In this document: positions 11,358 through 22,680 of the stretch, piece after piece
Layout: every line of letters starts with the position of its first letter
Numbering within the stretch: position 1 is the first letter of the stretch
Assembly: GCA_948567375.1 (NCBI GenBank)
Contig: OX419755.1
Span: 46,828,291 to 46,892,290 of the forward strand
DNA: 64,000 nt
Direction of reading: 5' to 3'
Origin: Lunularia cruciata
Lineage: Eukaryota > Streptophyta > Marchantiopsida > Lunulariales > Lunulariaceae
Notes under the pieces: generated by a model
Seen by the model: the letters and a program-made list of their open reading frames with translations, nothing else
What the model was told of the DNA's origin: nothing
Database searches by the model: none
Translations under genes and position numbers: made by a program

Positions 11358-12154
11358 TACAATTTTGAGATAGGAAGAGGCAAATATGAAGAGATAGATT
11401 ATCAATTGGGATCTGCATGTAGGAAGAGATGTTAGGAAGCGGTGCATATGTAGGAAGAATTGCCATTTGCTTCAGTATTTAAGGAGAGCATTCGCAATGC
11501 AATGTTGTTCAGTATTCATATTTATGAAGATAGATAAAGCGAAGTGTTGTTCTCAGTGCTCGTTTCTTAAGCTTAATTCCGATTGTCAATTTTGTGTTTG
11601 TGATTGTGAGTGTGTGGAGAATTCCGAAGAGCAAGTCAGTGTGTCGGTGGATGTTAGAATCAGCAGCCTTGATCTTCATTTTGTGTGTTTGATCCTGAGT
11701 GAAGTGCATTCGAGCAATGCCTTGATAGATCTGAGAGGAATTGTAGTGTTGGTAGTATTCTGCATTTGTGAGTGTAGCACAAAGTTGATGTGAAGCAATT
11801 TTGATCAAGGAAGTTGAGCCTTCAGTGGAGGGGTGGAACACAATTCTGAGGCAAAATCATTCTTCACAGTGAAGTGATGTCTTTGGGAGAATTTGAATCA
11901 TCACAATCAAGAGTTGTTTGGACAAAATTTGCTATGATGTGATTATGTGTGTGTATTCGTGACAAGTTGTCAAGATTGTGAGCTTGTTACTCTCTTCTGG
12001 GTGTAGTTTCTACCTGAGAGATTAAAGAAGAAACCAAGAAGAACTGCAATTGTGACTTTTGACTTTGTATTTAGACATTTTTGCATAGTATCTCTACGGG
12101 AACGAACTTTACTTACCCGATTACCCCAAAAGTGATATTTGCCGGGTTGTGACA

Positions 12155-14091
12155 TCAAGTACCAACTCAAGAAGTTGGCCAATAGTAAGGCTGAAGACCT
12201 TGATGGAATTTGTGTGAACTTTTGAAGTGGGGCGATAGCCATCTGATCTGAATACTCACTTGTTGAGTGAGGCAATTGAGTATATCTTTCTTGATAGATG
12301 GTGCTTGAAGAAGGTAGTTCCTATTCACAAGTCTGGCCAATTAACATACCATACTAGTTGGTAGTATCTTTGCCAAGTTGTATGGTCAAATTTTGGAGTC
12401 TAGGTTGAGTACTTGGGTTAAAAAGTATAGAATTCAAGCCAAGTGCCAAGCTGGTTTTAGATCAAGCTTTAGTACTTTGGACCATCTATTAGCACTCCAT
12501 GTTTTGTGGTGGAAATCTAAGGCTATTGGGAGAGTTCTCTATGTTACATTTATTGATTTTAGGAAGGCCTTTGATAAGGTGCTCAGGAATCTCTAAGTGA
12601 GAGACTCATTCAAGTTGGTGTTTCATCGGATTTTATTGGTGCTATATCTAGACTCTATGAGAAAGTTGTTGTGAGAATTTCATCTTTGAGTTGTCAAGAT
12701 GTCCTTAGCACAATGGGTGTGATTCAAGGTTATTCACTATCACCAACTTTGTTTGGAATCTTCACCGATGACCTTGAGAGAGTACTCATGTAAGTTGGAG
12801 CTATTAGTGTACAGGTTGACTCTTTGATGATACATGCACTCCTTTATGTAGATGATGTAGTGCTCATCTCCACCAATCCACAAAGTTTATAGAAGTTGTT
12901 GGATTCTCTTCTTTGCTTTTGCAATCAAACAAAGATGGAGGTGAACCTAAATAAGTCCAAGGTGATTGTGGTGGGTTCTAAAGGTGTTATACCTTTCTTT
13001 TTTATGGACAATGTTTGGAGTAGGTTTCATCTTATAAGTACTTGGGTGTTGAGTTTTCTCATGACTATAGTTGGTATACTTGTGTGAAGAATTGAATCAA
13101 TGCATGGTTTAGAGCTTTGTATTCACTCATGAATCACTCTAGACTTATTCATCTTACAACATGGGAGTTGAAGAAGGTGTTGTTTAGATCTCTTGTACAA
13201 CCAGCGGTTCTCTATGGTGCTTAGATTTGGGGTCCAGGGACTATGAAGACATGGTGGCAGAAGGTGGAGAAAGTTCAAAAAATATTTTTGTGTGATGAAC
13301 TTGGAGTGAGGACTCAAACTCTTTATGTATTTTTGATTGCTGAAATAGGTTTTTTGCCTCTTAAGGCTGAAGCTTTGTTTTTAGCTCTCACATATGCCAC
13401 TAAGGTGAGGTCCATGGAACATGAGAGACTTCTACACCAAGCTTTTTGTGCCACTTTATCTATTTGTTAGTATAGAGATCTGATTGCATGGGCCACACAA
13501 GGTGAAATGTTTGTGAGCAACATTGGAGATTGGAGCCTATTGCTCTACAAGAATTGATCAAGGAGCAGTTCTTACTTTGCTTATGGAAGGAACTTGGTAC
13601 TAAGATAGTGTTCTATCAGCAGTTTGTAAATCCTATGTTGGTATATTGTGAGCAAGATTATCCCTTGGCTAAGATTTCTACTTCACTTAGACATGTTATT
13701 GCTCAATATAGAACTAGTTCTCATAGACTAGAAGTAGAATAAAGACATTGGAAGTAGATAGAGCACTCCATGCAACTTTTTGTACTGTGTATGAAACTTT
13801 TAGTACTATGAGTAAAGTTGAGGATGAGTACCATGTCTTTGTTGAGTGACCTTGTTACAAGTAGATTAGAGATAGACATCATATTAGTTGTAGTAATTTT
13901 TCAACTCTCTTACAGATTAAGGCTTTAACGTTAAGGAAGTATATGACCAAGATTAGTTTACATCTGACCAATTTGTTAATGATTGGTCAGATGTCCTAGA
14001 CTCACATATCATATGTTATGTATTGTAATTTTAGCCTTTTTGACTCTTTGGGTCTTCCGAGCTTTATATTTCATTTTTTTCATTATTTCAG
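12155..14091 (+). mobile_element. LINE-C, back part (reverse transcriptase to 3' tail)
   Basis: LINE text resumes with the duplicated TCAAG and encodes the reverse transcriptase: YRIQAKCQAGFRSSFSTLDHLL (12420-12485), FIDFRKAFDKVL (12550-12585), an eroded YADD block (LYVDDVVL at about 12842; Ala to Val), and KMEVNLNKSKVIVVGSKG (12932-12985). The C-terminal region follows, with the zinc-knuckle-like segment at about 13800-13860. The 3' UTR holds GACTCTTTGGGTC (about 14041) and a short T-rich, TTTCATT-like tail ending near 14091. Frameshifts and stops occur throughout. Confidence 0.88.
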
Positions 14092-15060
14092 TTGAATGAC
14101 TTTGCAAGTGAAAAAATATAAATTAATTCAATGAATTGGTTTAAGGAAATGAGTTGATTAAGAAAAATAATGAACCAATTAACAAATTGGGAAATGTATT
14201 AATTAGGGAATGATTAGGAAATTATTATAAGTCTAATAATAAGAAACTGAATTAATTAGAGAAAAATGTAATCTAAAGAAACAAGGAGACAAAGTAACAA
14301 AGAAAAGACCAGCAAAGAAGCAACGAGACGGAACCTCGCAAAAAACTATTAATATAAGTATTCATGAAGTAAATGGAAGAACTCTAAGTTGAACTTTCGT
14401 AAGTACTAGATCCTATTTTGTTCAAGGAACTTAATGGATATTCACACTCTCTCATATTTCCCTCTCTAGATTCACATTACCCTTTAGGAGGGACAGTATG
14501 GTTGGCCTCTATTAATTTTAGTCGATATTTTAATAGTATATATCTCCACGGCTGGAATCCAAAGGAAAAACTTCAGAATTTCGTCTCTCATTTCGATATG
14601 CAATCATTTATTTATTTTAATTCTTACATTGCTCTATGTACCAGTAATAGTAACACCACTTCTCTCTCACTCTATATGTAGCAGATAATTTGACATCGAG
14701 TCTCACAACATCGTGAGACTCGATGTCAAAGTATCTACTATATATATAGCGAATTGCTTTGTAAGCTTCAGGAATTAGAGACATACCTCCCTGGCCGATT
14801 TTTCGTATAGCCAGTCTCTTTTGGGGTCAAAAGCTGTTGGATCAGCCCGGTAAAGTCCCCCCAACCAAAACTAATGCCCAAGTTCACTACATACCGTATG
14901 TCGAAGGAAACGCACAAAATAATCATGATTAATAACCAGCTTTGTGGTCAAGGTAAAACCTTTGGTAGATTGAGACTTGAGACCGTGCTAAACTACAGAC
15001 AGCACTGTAAGGCCGCAAAGAGCCGAGATGTATTAAGCGATGAAAGTGCCATAATATCGA
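14092..15060. other. Low-copy AT-rich spacer before the SNARE gene
   Basis: No gene or transposon protein is visible. Short open frames here (for example 14418-14681) have no recognisable motifs and look accidental. It contains the palindrome listed at 14674-14746. Base composition changes from AT-rich to GC-rich from about 15100. Confidence 0.5.
14674..14746. repeat. Long palindrome (hairpin-forming)
   Basis: A perfect 16-bp inverted repeat, TGACATCGAGTCTCAC at 14691-14706 and its complement at 14713-14728, with a 6-base loop AACATC. The arms extend imperfectly outward (TATATGTAGCAGATAATT against the complement of AAGTATCTACTATATA) to about 73 bases in total. It could be a small MITE relic, a cruciform or a hairpin RNA. 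Confidence 0.85.
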
Positions 15061-15675
15061 GAAACTGATTATAATATAGCACAAGGGCCGTGTCAGAAGG
15101 GCGCCACCCATCGAATGCTCAGTGGACAGCTCACGCGAAGTTGGAAGCGCGCCTCTTTTAGTGGCAAAGTTCCACGCGCAGTTCGAAGCCCGGTCGCAGA
15201 AGGCAAGCGGAGAATCGGACACCGGCCAGTGTGTAACCGGGAGGGACCAGTATTCTCATTTCTCCTTCTTCCTGTCTGACTTTAGCTCCGGTCGTGGTGC
15301 CGCCCTCTAGGACAGACAGAAGACAGCAGAGCAAAGAGACGAGACGAGCTCGTAAGTCTTGGAAGGGTGGAAGAGGAAGAAGGGTTGCTGTTGATACTTT
15401 TGCGGATCTTCGTCGTCGTCGTCGTGGGAGGAGGACGTCGATTTCTCGTAGATCGGTTGTGTTCGCCTGAGAGCAGTACGCTAGAAGGAGGAGCAAGAAG
15501 GAAGTAGGGCCAGGGTAAGGCAGGTGGCGGAGAGTGTTATTGGAGACGCGATCGAGGGTAGATAGGGCGGGGAAGAGGTGGAGGTAAGGAAAGAGTGACT
15601 ACTTCGAACGACGAAGAGCAGGAGGAGGAGGAGGACTCTTGACAGGTAAGAGTGCGTCTGGTTACTGGGGCGACG
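15061..15675 (+). promoter_or_regulatory. Probable promoter and 5' leader of the SNARE gene
   Basis: A GC-rich, CpG-containing stretch with CGT and GGA simple repeats (CGTCGTCGTCGTCG at about 15410; GGAGGAGGAGGAG near 15620) precedes the start codon, unlike the surrounding AT-rich DNA. A possible TATA box, TTATAATATA, is at about 15068-15077. GGTAAG at about 15645 could be a leader donor site but needs no intron before the ATG. The transcription start cannot be fixed by eye. Confidence 0.4.
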
Positions 15676-18600
15676 ATGCCGGTGGCTCTGGGATCCGCGG
15701 CTTCGTCTTCCTATAGAGATAGAACTTCGGAACTTCATTCGATAGCAGAAAGGTTACGAAAAACTCAGGCGTTTTCTGGTTCTGCTCCTAATACTCAATC
15801 GTCAGCTGCCAATGGATCCGTCGACGGCTCCGCCAGGACGCAGGGTCCGCAATCGTGTGGATCTGTTCAATCGGAGTTTAATAAGTTAGCATCCAGAATT
15901 GGCCTGAGTATTCATCAAACTTCACAGAAACTCTCGAAGCTGACCAAGTGTAAGTCCTTTCTCTTCCATCTGAACATGAAATGGGAGTTAAATACCAGAC
16001 GAATTCCAGTTGCATGTTCGTCATCTGTCCCCAACTATCAATGTACGCCACCTGTGAAAGTCAAAGCTTGCTGACATTACTCTGATTGATACAAGAGCGA
16101 ATTGTTCCTGAGCAAATGTATAAGTAAGGAAGAAAGACGCACAATGTTTGTTCCCGCTGCTCTTGACTTGCAATCAGGTCCTAGTATGCCGGTTTGGTGA
16201 ACCCAACTTATCGAATCCACTTGTTGTCTGCCATTTGCATCCGTCGCCGGGATACTTTAGGTCAGAGTAGATGTCTTCTGTTGTACCCTGCAGAACTACC
16301 GCATAGCATGCATGAGTCTTGTACATCGTGTCGTGTCTGAACATCTGAACGTCCTTCTAATCAGCGTGCATGCATAAACCTGCAGTGGCAAAAAGGACAT
16401 CAATGTTCGATGACCCCGCAATAGAAATTCAAGAACTTACTGCTGTGATTAAGGAAGACATCAAAGCTTTGAATGAAGCCATTTTCAACTTACAAGGCGT
16501 ATGTGACTCAAGAAATGACGGTGGAAACAGAAGTACACACAGTAGTGAACACTCGACGACTGTTGTGGACAATTTAAAAAGTCGACTTATGAGTACTACA
16601 AGGGAGTTCACTGATGTACTCACTTTACGAACTGAGGTGAGCTTGGTGATTCTTCTACTGACCGTGGGCGATCTAGGCATGTATCGTGGCAGAGCAGGTC
16701 CTTGTCCCTTGTACATTAGTGGAAGGATGCGTAGTGAGCATCATGCTGGTGTAAGGTGAACATTGCTGTTTACTCGTTTTCGACTGTTCTTGTAGATCAC
16801 CTTCCGCCCTCAGACAACCCATTTTTCCCCACGCTTTGAAACTGACTGGAGCACCTACATTTGCAGAATCTGAAGGTCCATGAGAACAGGAGGCAACTCT
16901 TCACAGCCACTCCATCTAAAGAGCAAAGCAACCCTTTCAGTCGACAGGGTCCTCTGGCAAACGTAAATAGAAACATTACAAGTAGTAATGCGGGTGCGGG
17001 GCCAGGTCCTGGCACTAGTACAAGTGCCAGTCCTGTAACTCATCCGTGGGCTAACGGAGGGGCTGCTACTCAAACTCCACTATTCTCAAGGTACCCATAC
17101 TTCAATACCGCAATCACGGCTGATTTTAGTGACTTGCTCGAACTCAAGATGATAGAAGTCTTACTCCTTTTTCAGTTAGGAAAAGGTGGATAGTCTGCCA
17201 TTCTCCTGTCGCGTCTTACGACAGTCGGTATTTTCCCATCTGTTCGTGCCTATCCCACCGTCGTTTTTACTCGATAATGACCTATGTGACGGTGATTGTG
17301 GGTAAACTAATTGGGTTCTTGGGAGGATCGCTGTTGCACACCTCTCGGATTACACTCCTTTGACTGTGACGTCTGGTGACATAGATCTTGAGCACTTTTC
17401 AAGAAAAGCAAGTATTGCGGCTGACGACTCAGAAACTAACGAGCCAGCTCTCAGAGATTTAAAACCAGTGTCGGGAGATTAGTTGTGCATCCCTACAGTG
17501 ACTAGATTCTCGGTTATCGCAAATGTGCTCCATAATTTCATGGCGAGTGTCAATGGTACGAAGAGCGAGCACATTCGTTTTTATTTATTGATTCCCTTCT
17601 GATCGTTTGCTAGACTAAGTACACTGATCGGGCTGTTTCCATTTGAAGAGTTCATCTACTTTTATTTGTGGTCATTGGGAACGGGCACTCTGGCATCGGA
17701 CCAAACAAACTGGATGTTGGCCATGAAAATTGGATGAGACTACGCCGTGGCTGATCCTTCGGGAGGCCCAAACATGTTTGCTCATTGTTCAATCGAGAAG
17801 GTTATGCTTGATGGCTCAGGGCCCTGCAATGTAACGTTGTGATGGTTTCCATTTTCGTCCCAGACTGTTTTGACTCGACTTTCCAACTACCTTTGTTTGT
17901 GATACTCGAAACCGCAATCTTATCAAAAGAGCTTCCGAAGCAATTTAGTTTAATTGCCTAATCTTAGACGTCAGTGATTACTTGTCGGAAAGGGTATATG
18001 GAAGTGCAGCTTTTTGTCTCAGCGAAGAAACTTGGACCGTCCTAAATTAGGTTACATCGGACAAAGTTGAACAGATGGAAGTTGTAGGGTTCTATTTGGT
18101 TTCAAATCTTCCTTGTTGACTATCCCTGTACCAAGTCTAGTACCGACCTGTTGTTCTTACCACTGATCATTCGGTGCCCTTGATGTAGCATTTGACTATT
18201 GTGGACTGGCTACTGTTTCAGAGGGAGGGGTTTGTGCAAGACTGCTTGAAGAAGATAAAAGAGAGGTCAGGACCATCTTCATGATGGTTTTGGGAGTTTT
18301 TGCAAAAGATTTTTTAAGACTTTATTGGTTGGTGAATTGGCATGTGGCAGAGAGCTATCAGTTGGCTTGTCCAGTCGCACTAAGTTGAGGTCTGTCTTTG
18401 TATTTCCGGTCCATGGCAATTGTTGGTAGTTCTGGAGAAGGACGTCCTTGTTGTAATCTTATTTGTTTCTGAAATATTTTGAAATGGCATGTGTGTCCTG
18501 TTTTAATCTGAAGAGGTTCAGTTCGAGGAAGTGCCTTTAGTCTAGAGATGCGTCAGCTGGCCTGCTTTGCAAATCAATGTGGAGTGCCACAACGAACAAT

Positions 18601-20048
18601 CTTGTGCATTTTAGATTTGTTCATATTGGTCTATTATTTCATTGTTTTTATATCACTGCTCATATCATTGTCAAGCTGACCAATGGGAAATGATCTTATG
18701 CACGAAAATGTTGCACATGCATACACTTTTTTGAGAGCACCAAGTGGTTCCGTGTCTAGTATGGGGTAGGATGTAGTAAAGAGCTGGCTGTATATTGGGA
18801 TTCGTAACCTAGTTCCTAAGTTTCTACCACGATGTACTGAGGATAACATCTGTTTTGTGTATTCAAGATTTGTTATCTGATTTTCGGGTTATGCTGGGGT
18901 GCTCAGTAAAGTCGACCATGATTTTAGATACTGTATCTAACTTGGTATTTGTTTGTAGGCGGCGCCCAAATGCTGATGGTGGATCAACTCCTGGATTATT
19001 GCAAAGCCAAATGCAGCAGCCGCTGCAGCAGCAGCAACAACAACAACAACAACTAGTTCCTGGCCAGGACAGCTACATGCAGAGTAGAGCAGAGGCACTT
19101 CGGAATGTAGAGAGTACGATAATAGAGCTTAGCAGCATCTTCACTCAGCTGGCTACCATGGTTCACGATCAACATATTCAAATCTCAAGGTTTGTTCGTA
19201 ATATGACTTTCTCTTGCTCTCCCTTATTTCTAACAACCTCTGACCTCAACATTGATAAATGAGATTCCACAAGAAGATTGAGCATGTTTGGTGCATCGTA
19301 AGATGTCGATGGCGTGCAAGGATTTTGCCTGAGTTGGATTTCGTTAGCGTGTTTTGAAGTTCAAAGCGTCGTCAAAACAAGAAGTAAGAGCTTTGGTCAA
19401 CAGTCGTGTGTGGCAAATGTCACGTAGTTCGTTTTTGTACTTGACTCTTACTCGATTTAGTGCTTTCTCTCTCTATACTTCTTTTTTTCCCGTATCAAAA
19501 CCTCATTTAGTTGAGGCCAGCCCGAGTGACATGCAGACAATACCTCCTTCCGTACCTTGATTACAAAAAGAGGGAGTAAAGGAGGTCGTTACCAGATCTT
19601 GGTAGCGAGGGCTAAAAGCATAAAGGAAGTCTTGCTCTGCTTTCTCCTGGCTGTTATTACGGTTGTGAACACTATTGGTACTAGCGCAGACGGAATTGAT
19701 TGGGAAATCCCAAGCTGCCTAGTGTAATTTCAGTCATGCAATATTGCTGATACACGACACAATCATCCCGTGAGCGAATGGAATTAATCTTGTTCTAAAT
19801 CTGCTCGGTGTAGTTTACGCTTTATATACGCATTTTCATTTCTCCATAAGTACATTATTACCAACATCATTCTTGCACTTGTGAACAGAATTGATGATGA
19901 CCTCGGCGTGACAGCGGAAAATGTTGAAGGAGCGCAAGGAGCACTTCTCAAGTACTTGAATGGAATTTCTTCGAACCGGTGGCTGATCATCAAGATATTT
20001 TTTGTGCTTATCATTTTCCTGTTAATTTTTGTCGTCTTCGTGGCCTGA
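15676..20048 (+). CDS. SYP3: Syntaxin-5 class Qa-SNARE (SYP31/SYP32-like), five coding exons
   Basis: Qa-SNARE of the Sed5/Syntaxin-5 family, which acts in ER-Golgi and intra-Golgi membrane fusion. Coding exons: 15676-15949, 16386-16636, 16867-17090, 18959-19189, 19889-20048; all introns are GT-AG and phases match, giving 379 residues. Domains: an N-terminal DRT-x-EL peptide (residues 15-20; in Sed5/Syx5 this motif binds Sly1), a conserved SEFNKLASRIGL block (66-77), Habc helices (about 96-165), a low-complexity linker with nine Gln (273-281), the SNARE helix (about 289-350, zero-layer Q321 in MVHDQ), and a C-terminal anchor (about 359-379) ending FVVFVA. The ATG is chosen because it opens the family N-terminus. 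No stop or frameshift is seen. SYP31 against SYP32 cannot be settled without a tree. The gene lies inside the proposed inversion. Confidence 0.95.
17091..18958 (+). other. Intron 3 of the SNARE gene (1,868 bp)
   Basis: The longest intron, from GTACCC to TTTGTAG; the flanking exons join in frame through a split Arg codon (AG|G). It contains no coding motifs and no copies of the window's LINE, CC or Ty3 repeats, so the gene has escaped the nearby insertions. The other introns are 436, 230 and 699 bp. Confidence 0.85.
19026..19052 (+). repeat. CAG/CAA repeat coding nine glutamines
   Basis: Three CAG then six CAA codons in exon 4 of the SNARE gene, just before the SNARE helix. The unit is likely to vary in length; the linker position suggests that this would be tolerated. 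Confidence 0.9.
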
Positions 20049-21750
20049 GTAAATTGCACTGGATTCCTGGGATTGAGGGGTTATCTGTTATGAAAGGCAT
20101 ATGTTAGTTGTCACTTCCCTGGGTACTGTGAACCACCCGGCATCGGAGCTGCCACATTGATCAATGGCAACTAACGCGTTCAGTTTGGAATCGCTCGCCA
20201 TTTCTTTCACCTGTAATTTTACGAGTCTACAAATGCTGCGTTACCGGCATCTTGATCAGCAAATTGGTCTCAATAATGAGCTGCTTGCAGACATGAGCTT
20301 CTGGTGTTATTTGTTCGGATCTCGAAATCAAGTACTAAGTACCTGGATTACTTTATATGGTTGCTGTTAGTCTCATGCCTTCATCCTGTACAATACCAAA
20401 GCACAGTCCCTACAGGTCTTTCTGTGGTGAAGAAGACCTCCTGAGACCGCAGCTTGAGTTCGGAACTTTAATTCTCTCTATTCTTTTACTTTGGTGACAA
20501 CATGGACTCGGTTCATGCAACACAAAGCATCCAACTTTATTCTTTAGGGGGTGGCGTAGTCAATCTTGTTGGGTCGACATTACCGAGACATGGATGTAAT
20601 CAAGATGTCGTGTGCATCAACGTCCCTGTGAAGGGATCGAAGGGTTGCCAATTGGCGCATAGTAGTAGATGGTGGAATTTCCTTCAGCAGAGCATCCGCC
20701 GTTTGCTTTGGATCTCAGAGTGCACCACCGCTATTTTATATCACTTTTCCAGACTGTATGTGTACTGCATAATGTATATGGTTCAAAGATCAATTTACGA
20801 AGCTTTTATCCGTCAATGACTTCCCTTGAATTTGAGGAGTGCAATCTGTGGCACGGATGGTATATCTCCACATGCCCACTGTTTTCGTGTTTCGATTACT
20901 TTTGTTGTAAGAGCGACTTGATGAGCAAGTTGACACCTCCTGCGTTCCCTCCACAATCGGTCACACTTGTCGGGATAAAACGGGAGTTGCCATTGCGGCA
21001 TCAAAATTCGTCCTGGAATGGATGAGAGAAAGGTGCTCGCGCAGATTCTCTCTTGTCAATAGAGTTTAGGGGCAGTGTTCGTTCACGAAGGATAGCACGA
21101 TCTAGGTACGTGTTGCCATGACACTTTGTGCGCTGGTTGAGAAGTCTGGTCTTTGAATGTCGGTAACTAACACTTTTACCCAAACACGAAGTCTCCTTTT
21201 GCGATTTCCTGTGTTGTGGTCGCTCTGTAAGGAGTAACCACCCAGTTGGTCTCTTGCTTCAGCGGAGAACGAGGAGATAGGATGGCAAAGTGACCGTTCC
21301 CACTGATGGCCTTCCTGTTTCGGTGGAAGTGACTGGCAGGCAGCTACCTAGGTGTTGATATTATGGTATAGACTTCAAGTCCTGTTCCTCACTCATTTAC
21401 TTGACCTTCTCCGATGGAGGATGTGGGTTTCCCTTGCACAATAGCGACAGACTTCGTCATGGGAACATTGCTTTGGGCGACTCGGGACTCGCTCGGAGAC
21501 CAATGTGAAATCTTCTGTCCTGACTGGCCTTAACAGGAAGTCGGCCACCAGGTCAAACTGGCCGCTGCAAACGTGGCACTTGAATGTGTTAGTGCTCGGC
21601 TAATGAACGAGATGGATACGATGTTTTCATAAAGGGAAAATACAAGTGAAAGAACCACAAACTGACGTGATTACATCTTGAACTATAGTCGATTGAAAAT
21701 TGACTATAGAAAACCTTATCAGAAAATTAACTAGTTAACTTTGCGGTTAG
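20049..21750 (+). other. 3' flank of the SNARE gene, no second gene seen
   Basis: Mixed-composition low-copy DNA. The 3' UTR must begin here, but no clear AATAAA signal stands out. Short open frames at 20502-20819 and 20669-21025 show no recognisable motifs. No repeat of the window's families is present. Confidence 0.45.
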
Positions 21751-21949
21751 AATTTGATTCTTGCCAAGTTTAAAACATTTCTCGGAAAGTTTACCTTACC
21801 CTTACCTTGGATTCGAGGAATTCAACTCAAATATCCAGAAACATTTCCCCAAAGAAATTGCATGTTAAACTTTTTGTTTACAGGAGCATATGTGCGTATA
21901 TACCAATTGACGGCAAGACATAGTCCAGAAACTTCACGAACATCTCCCT

Positions 21950-22215
21950 TCGATAATTTCTCTCCCCTCTTGCCCTCTCTTGAATTTTGCCTCTCTTACT
22001 CCCTTCGATAAGTCCCCTCCTTCTGTCCCTCATTTCTCTTTCCCTCTTCTCCTTTTGATATATTCTTTCCCATTTTATCTTGAATTTTGCCTCTACCTTC
22101 CCTCTGATAATTTCCTTCCTTCTGCTCTTATATCCTCTCTCTCATTGTTTCTCTCCCTCTTTGATTATTATGTCATTCTCTATCGATTAAAAATGTGTAT
22201 GTCATTCTCTCTCGA
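21950..22215 (+). repeat. Pyrimidine-rich tract with an imperfect duplication of about 100 bp
   Basis: A C/T-rich run. CTTGAATTTTGCCTCT occurs twice (about 21980 and 22079) and TATGTCATTCTCT plus TCGAT occurs twice (about 22168 and 22198), so short tandem duplications built it. No coding content. Confidence 0.6.
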
Positions 22216-22598
22216 TCTGAATTGCATGTGCAAATATTTTTAGACTGGCACCATGCATAAGCACTTCTCAAAATTTAACCATCAAATCCTGTATTGTTTG
22301 GAGCAAATCCTATATTATTCAGGTCTGGAATCCATCTTTCTCATTGACACAATCTATATTATGCAAGTTTGGGAATCCATATTCCTTACCGCCACAATCT
22401 GTATCCCTTACCGTTGCAATATATATTAATCAGGTTGGAATTAATTTCAATATATTGCAAAAAGACATCAAATGATACTCAACTTTCCAATACACATTAG
22501 TCTCCTCTCTTTAAGGAACATTTAGTTTATTTAATTCAGTTTCTCTAGTTTCTTCTCTCCCTATAATTCTTGGATCATTAAGTTCCTATTCTCCATCC

Positions 22599-22680
22599 GT
22601 TTCATGTGTTTTGTATTGTGTTTCCAGCCTTTTGACTCTCTGGGTCTTCCGGGCTTTATATTTCATTATTTCATTGTTTC
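22599..22680 (+). mobile_element. LINE 3' tail fragment (82 bp)
   Basis: Only the LINE 3' end: GTTTCATGTGTTTTGTATTG, the hairpin block GACTCTCTGGGTC, then GGGCTTTATATTTCATTATTTCATTG. This is an extreme 5' truncation with no coding part, and it is the only LINE copy between 14.1 and 32.3 kb. Confidence 0.85.

Larger units (their letters stand above)
8459..12154 (+). mobile_element. CC element copy C, complete from end to end
   Basis: A 3,696-bp unit inserted in LINE-C. It starts TGTGGTACCCAC and ends GCCGGGTTGTGACA, with the LINE pentamer TCAAG at both sides (8454-8458 and 12155-12159), and removing it restores LINE text. Both ends match copy B, so these are true boundaries. Inside are a leader of about 560 bp with a TATA-like box at about 8829-8839, a broken frame (about 9022-11357) for a globular part followed by long coiled coils, and 797 bp of noncoding DNA with a TATTTAAG box at about 11478. 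I compared the first and last several hundred bases and found no direct LTR; the ends share only TGTGgtACCC against TGTGacAACCC. TG...CA ends and a 5-bp duplication are what retroviral-type integrases leave. Confidence 0.9.

Noticed and set aside
8459..12154. CC element as an ordinary LTR retrotransposon, Helitron or tRNA-type SINE
   Set aside because: No terminal direct repeats were found, Helitrons make no target duplication and end CTRR, and the length and protein frame exclude a SINE. An LTR-derived origin is still possible.
15158..15738. Minus-strand open frames before the SNARE gene
   Set aside because: They are antisense to the GC-rich leader and first exon; simple GGA and CGT repeats explain their length and low-complexity residues.
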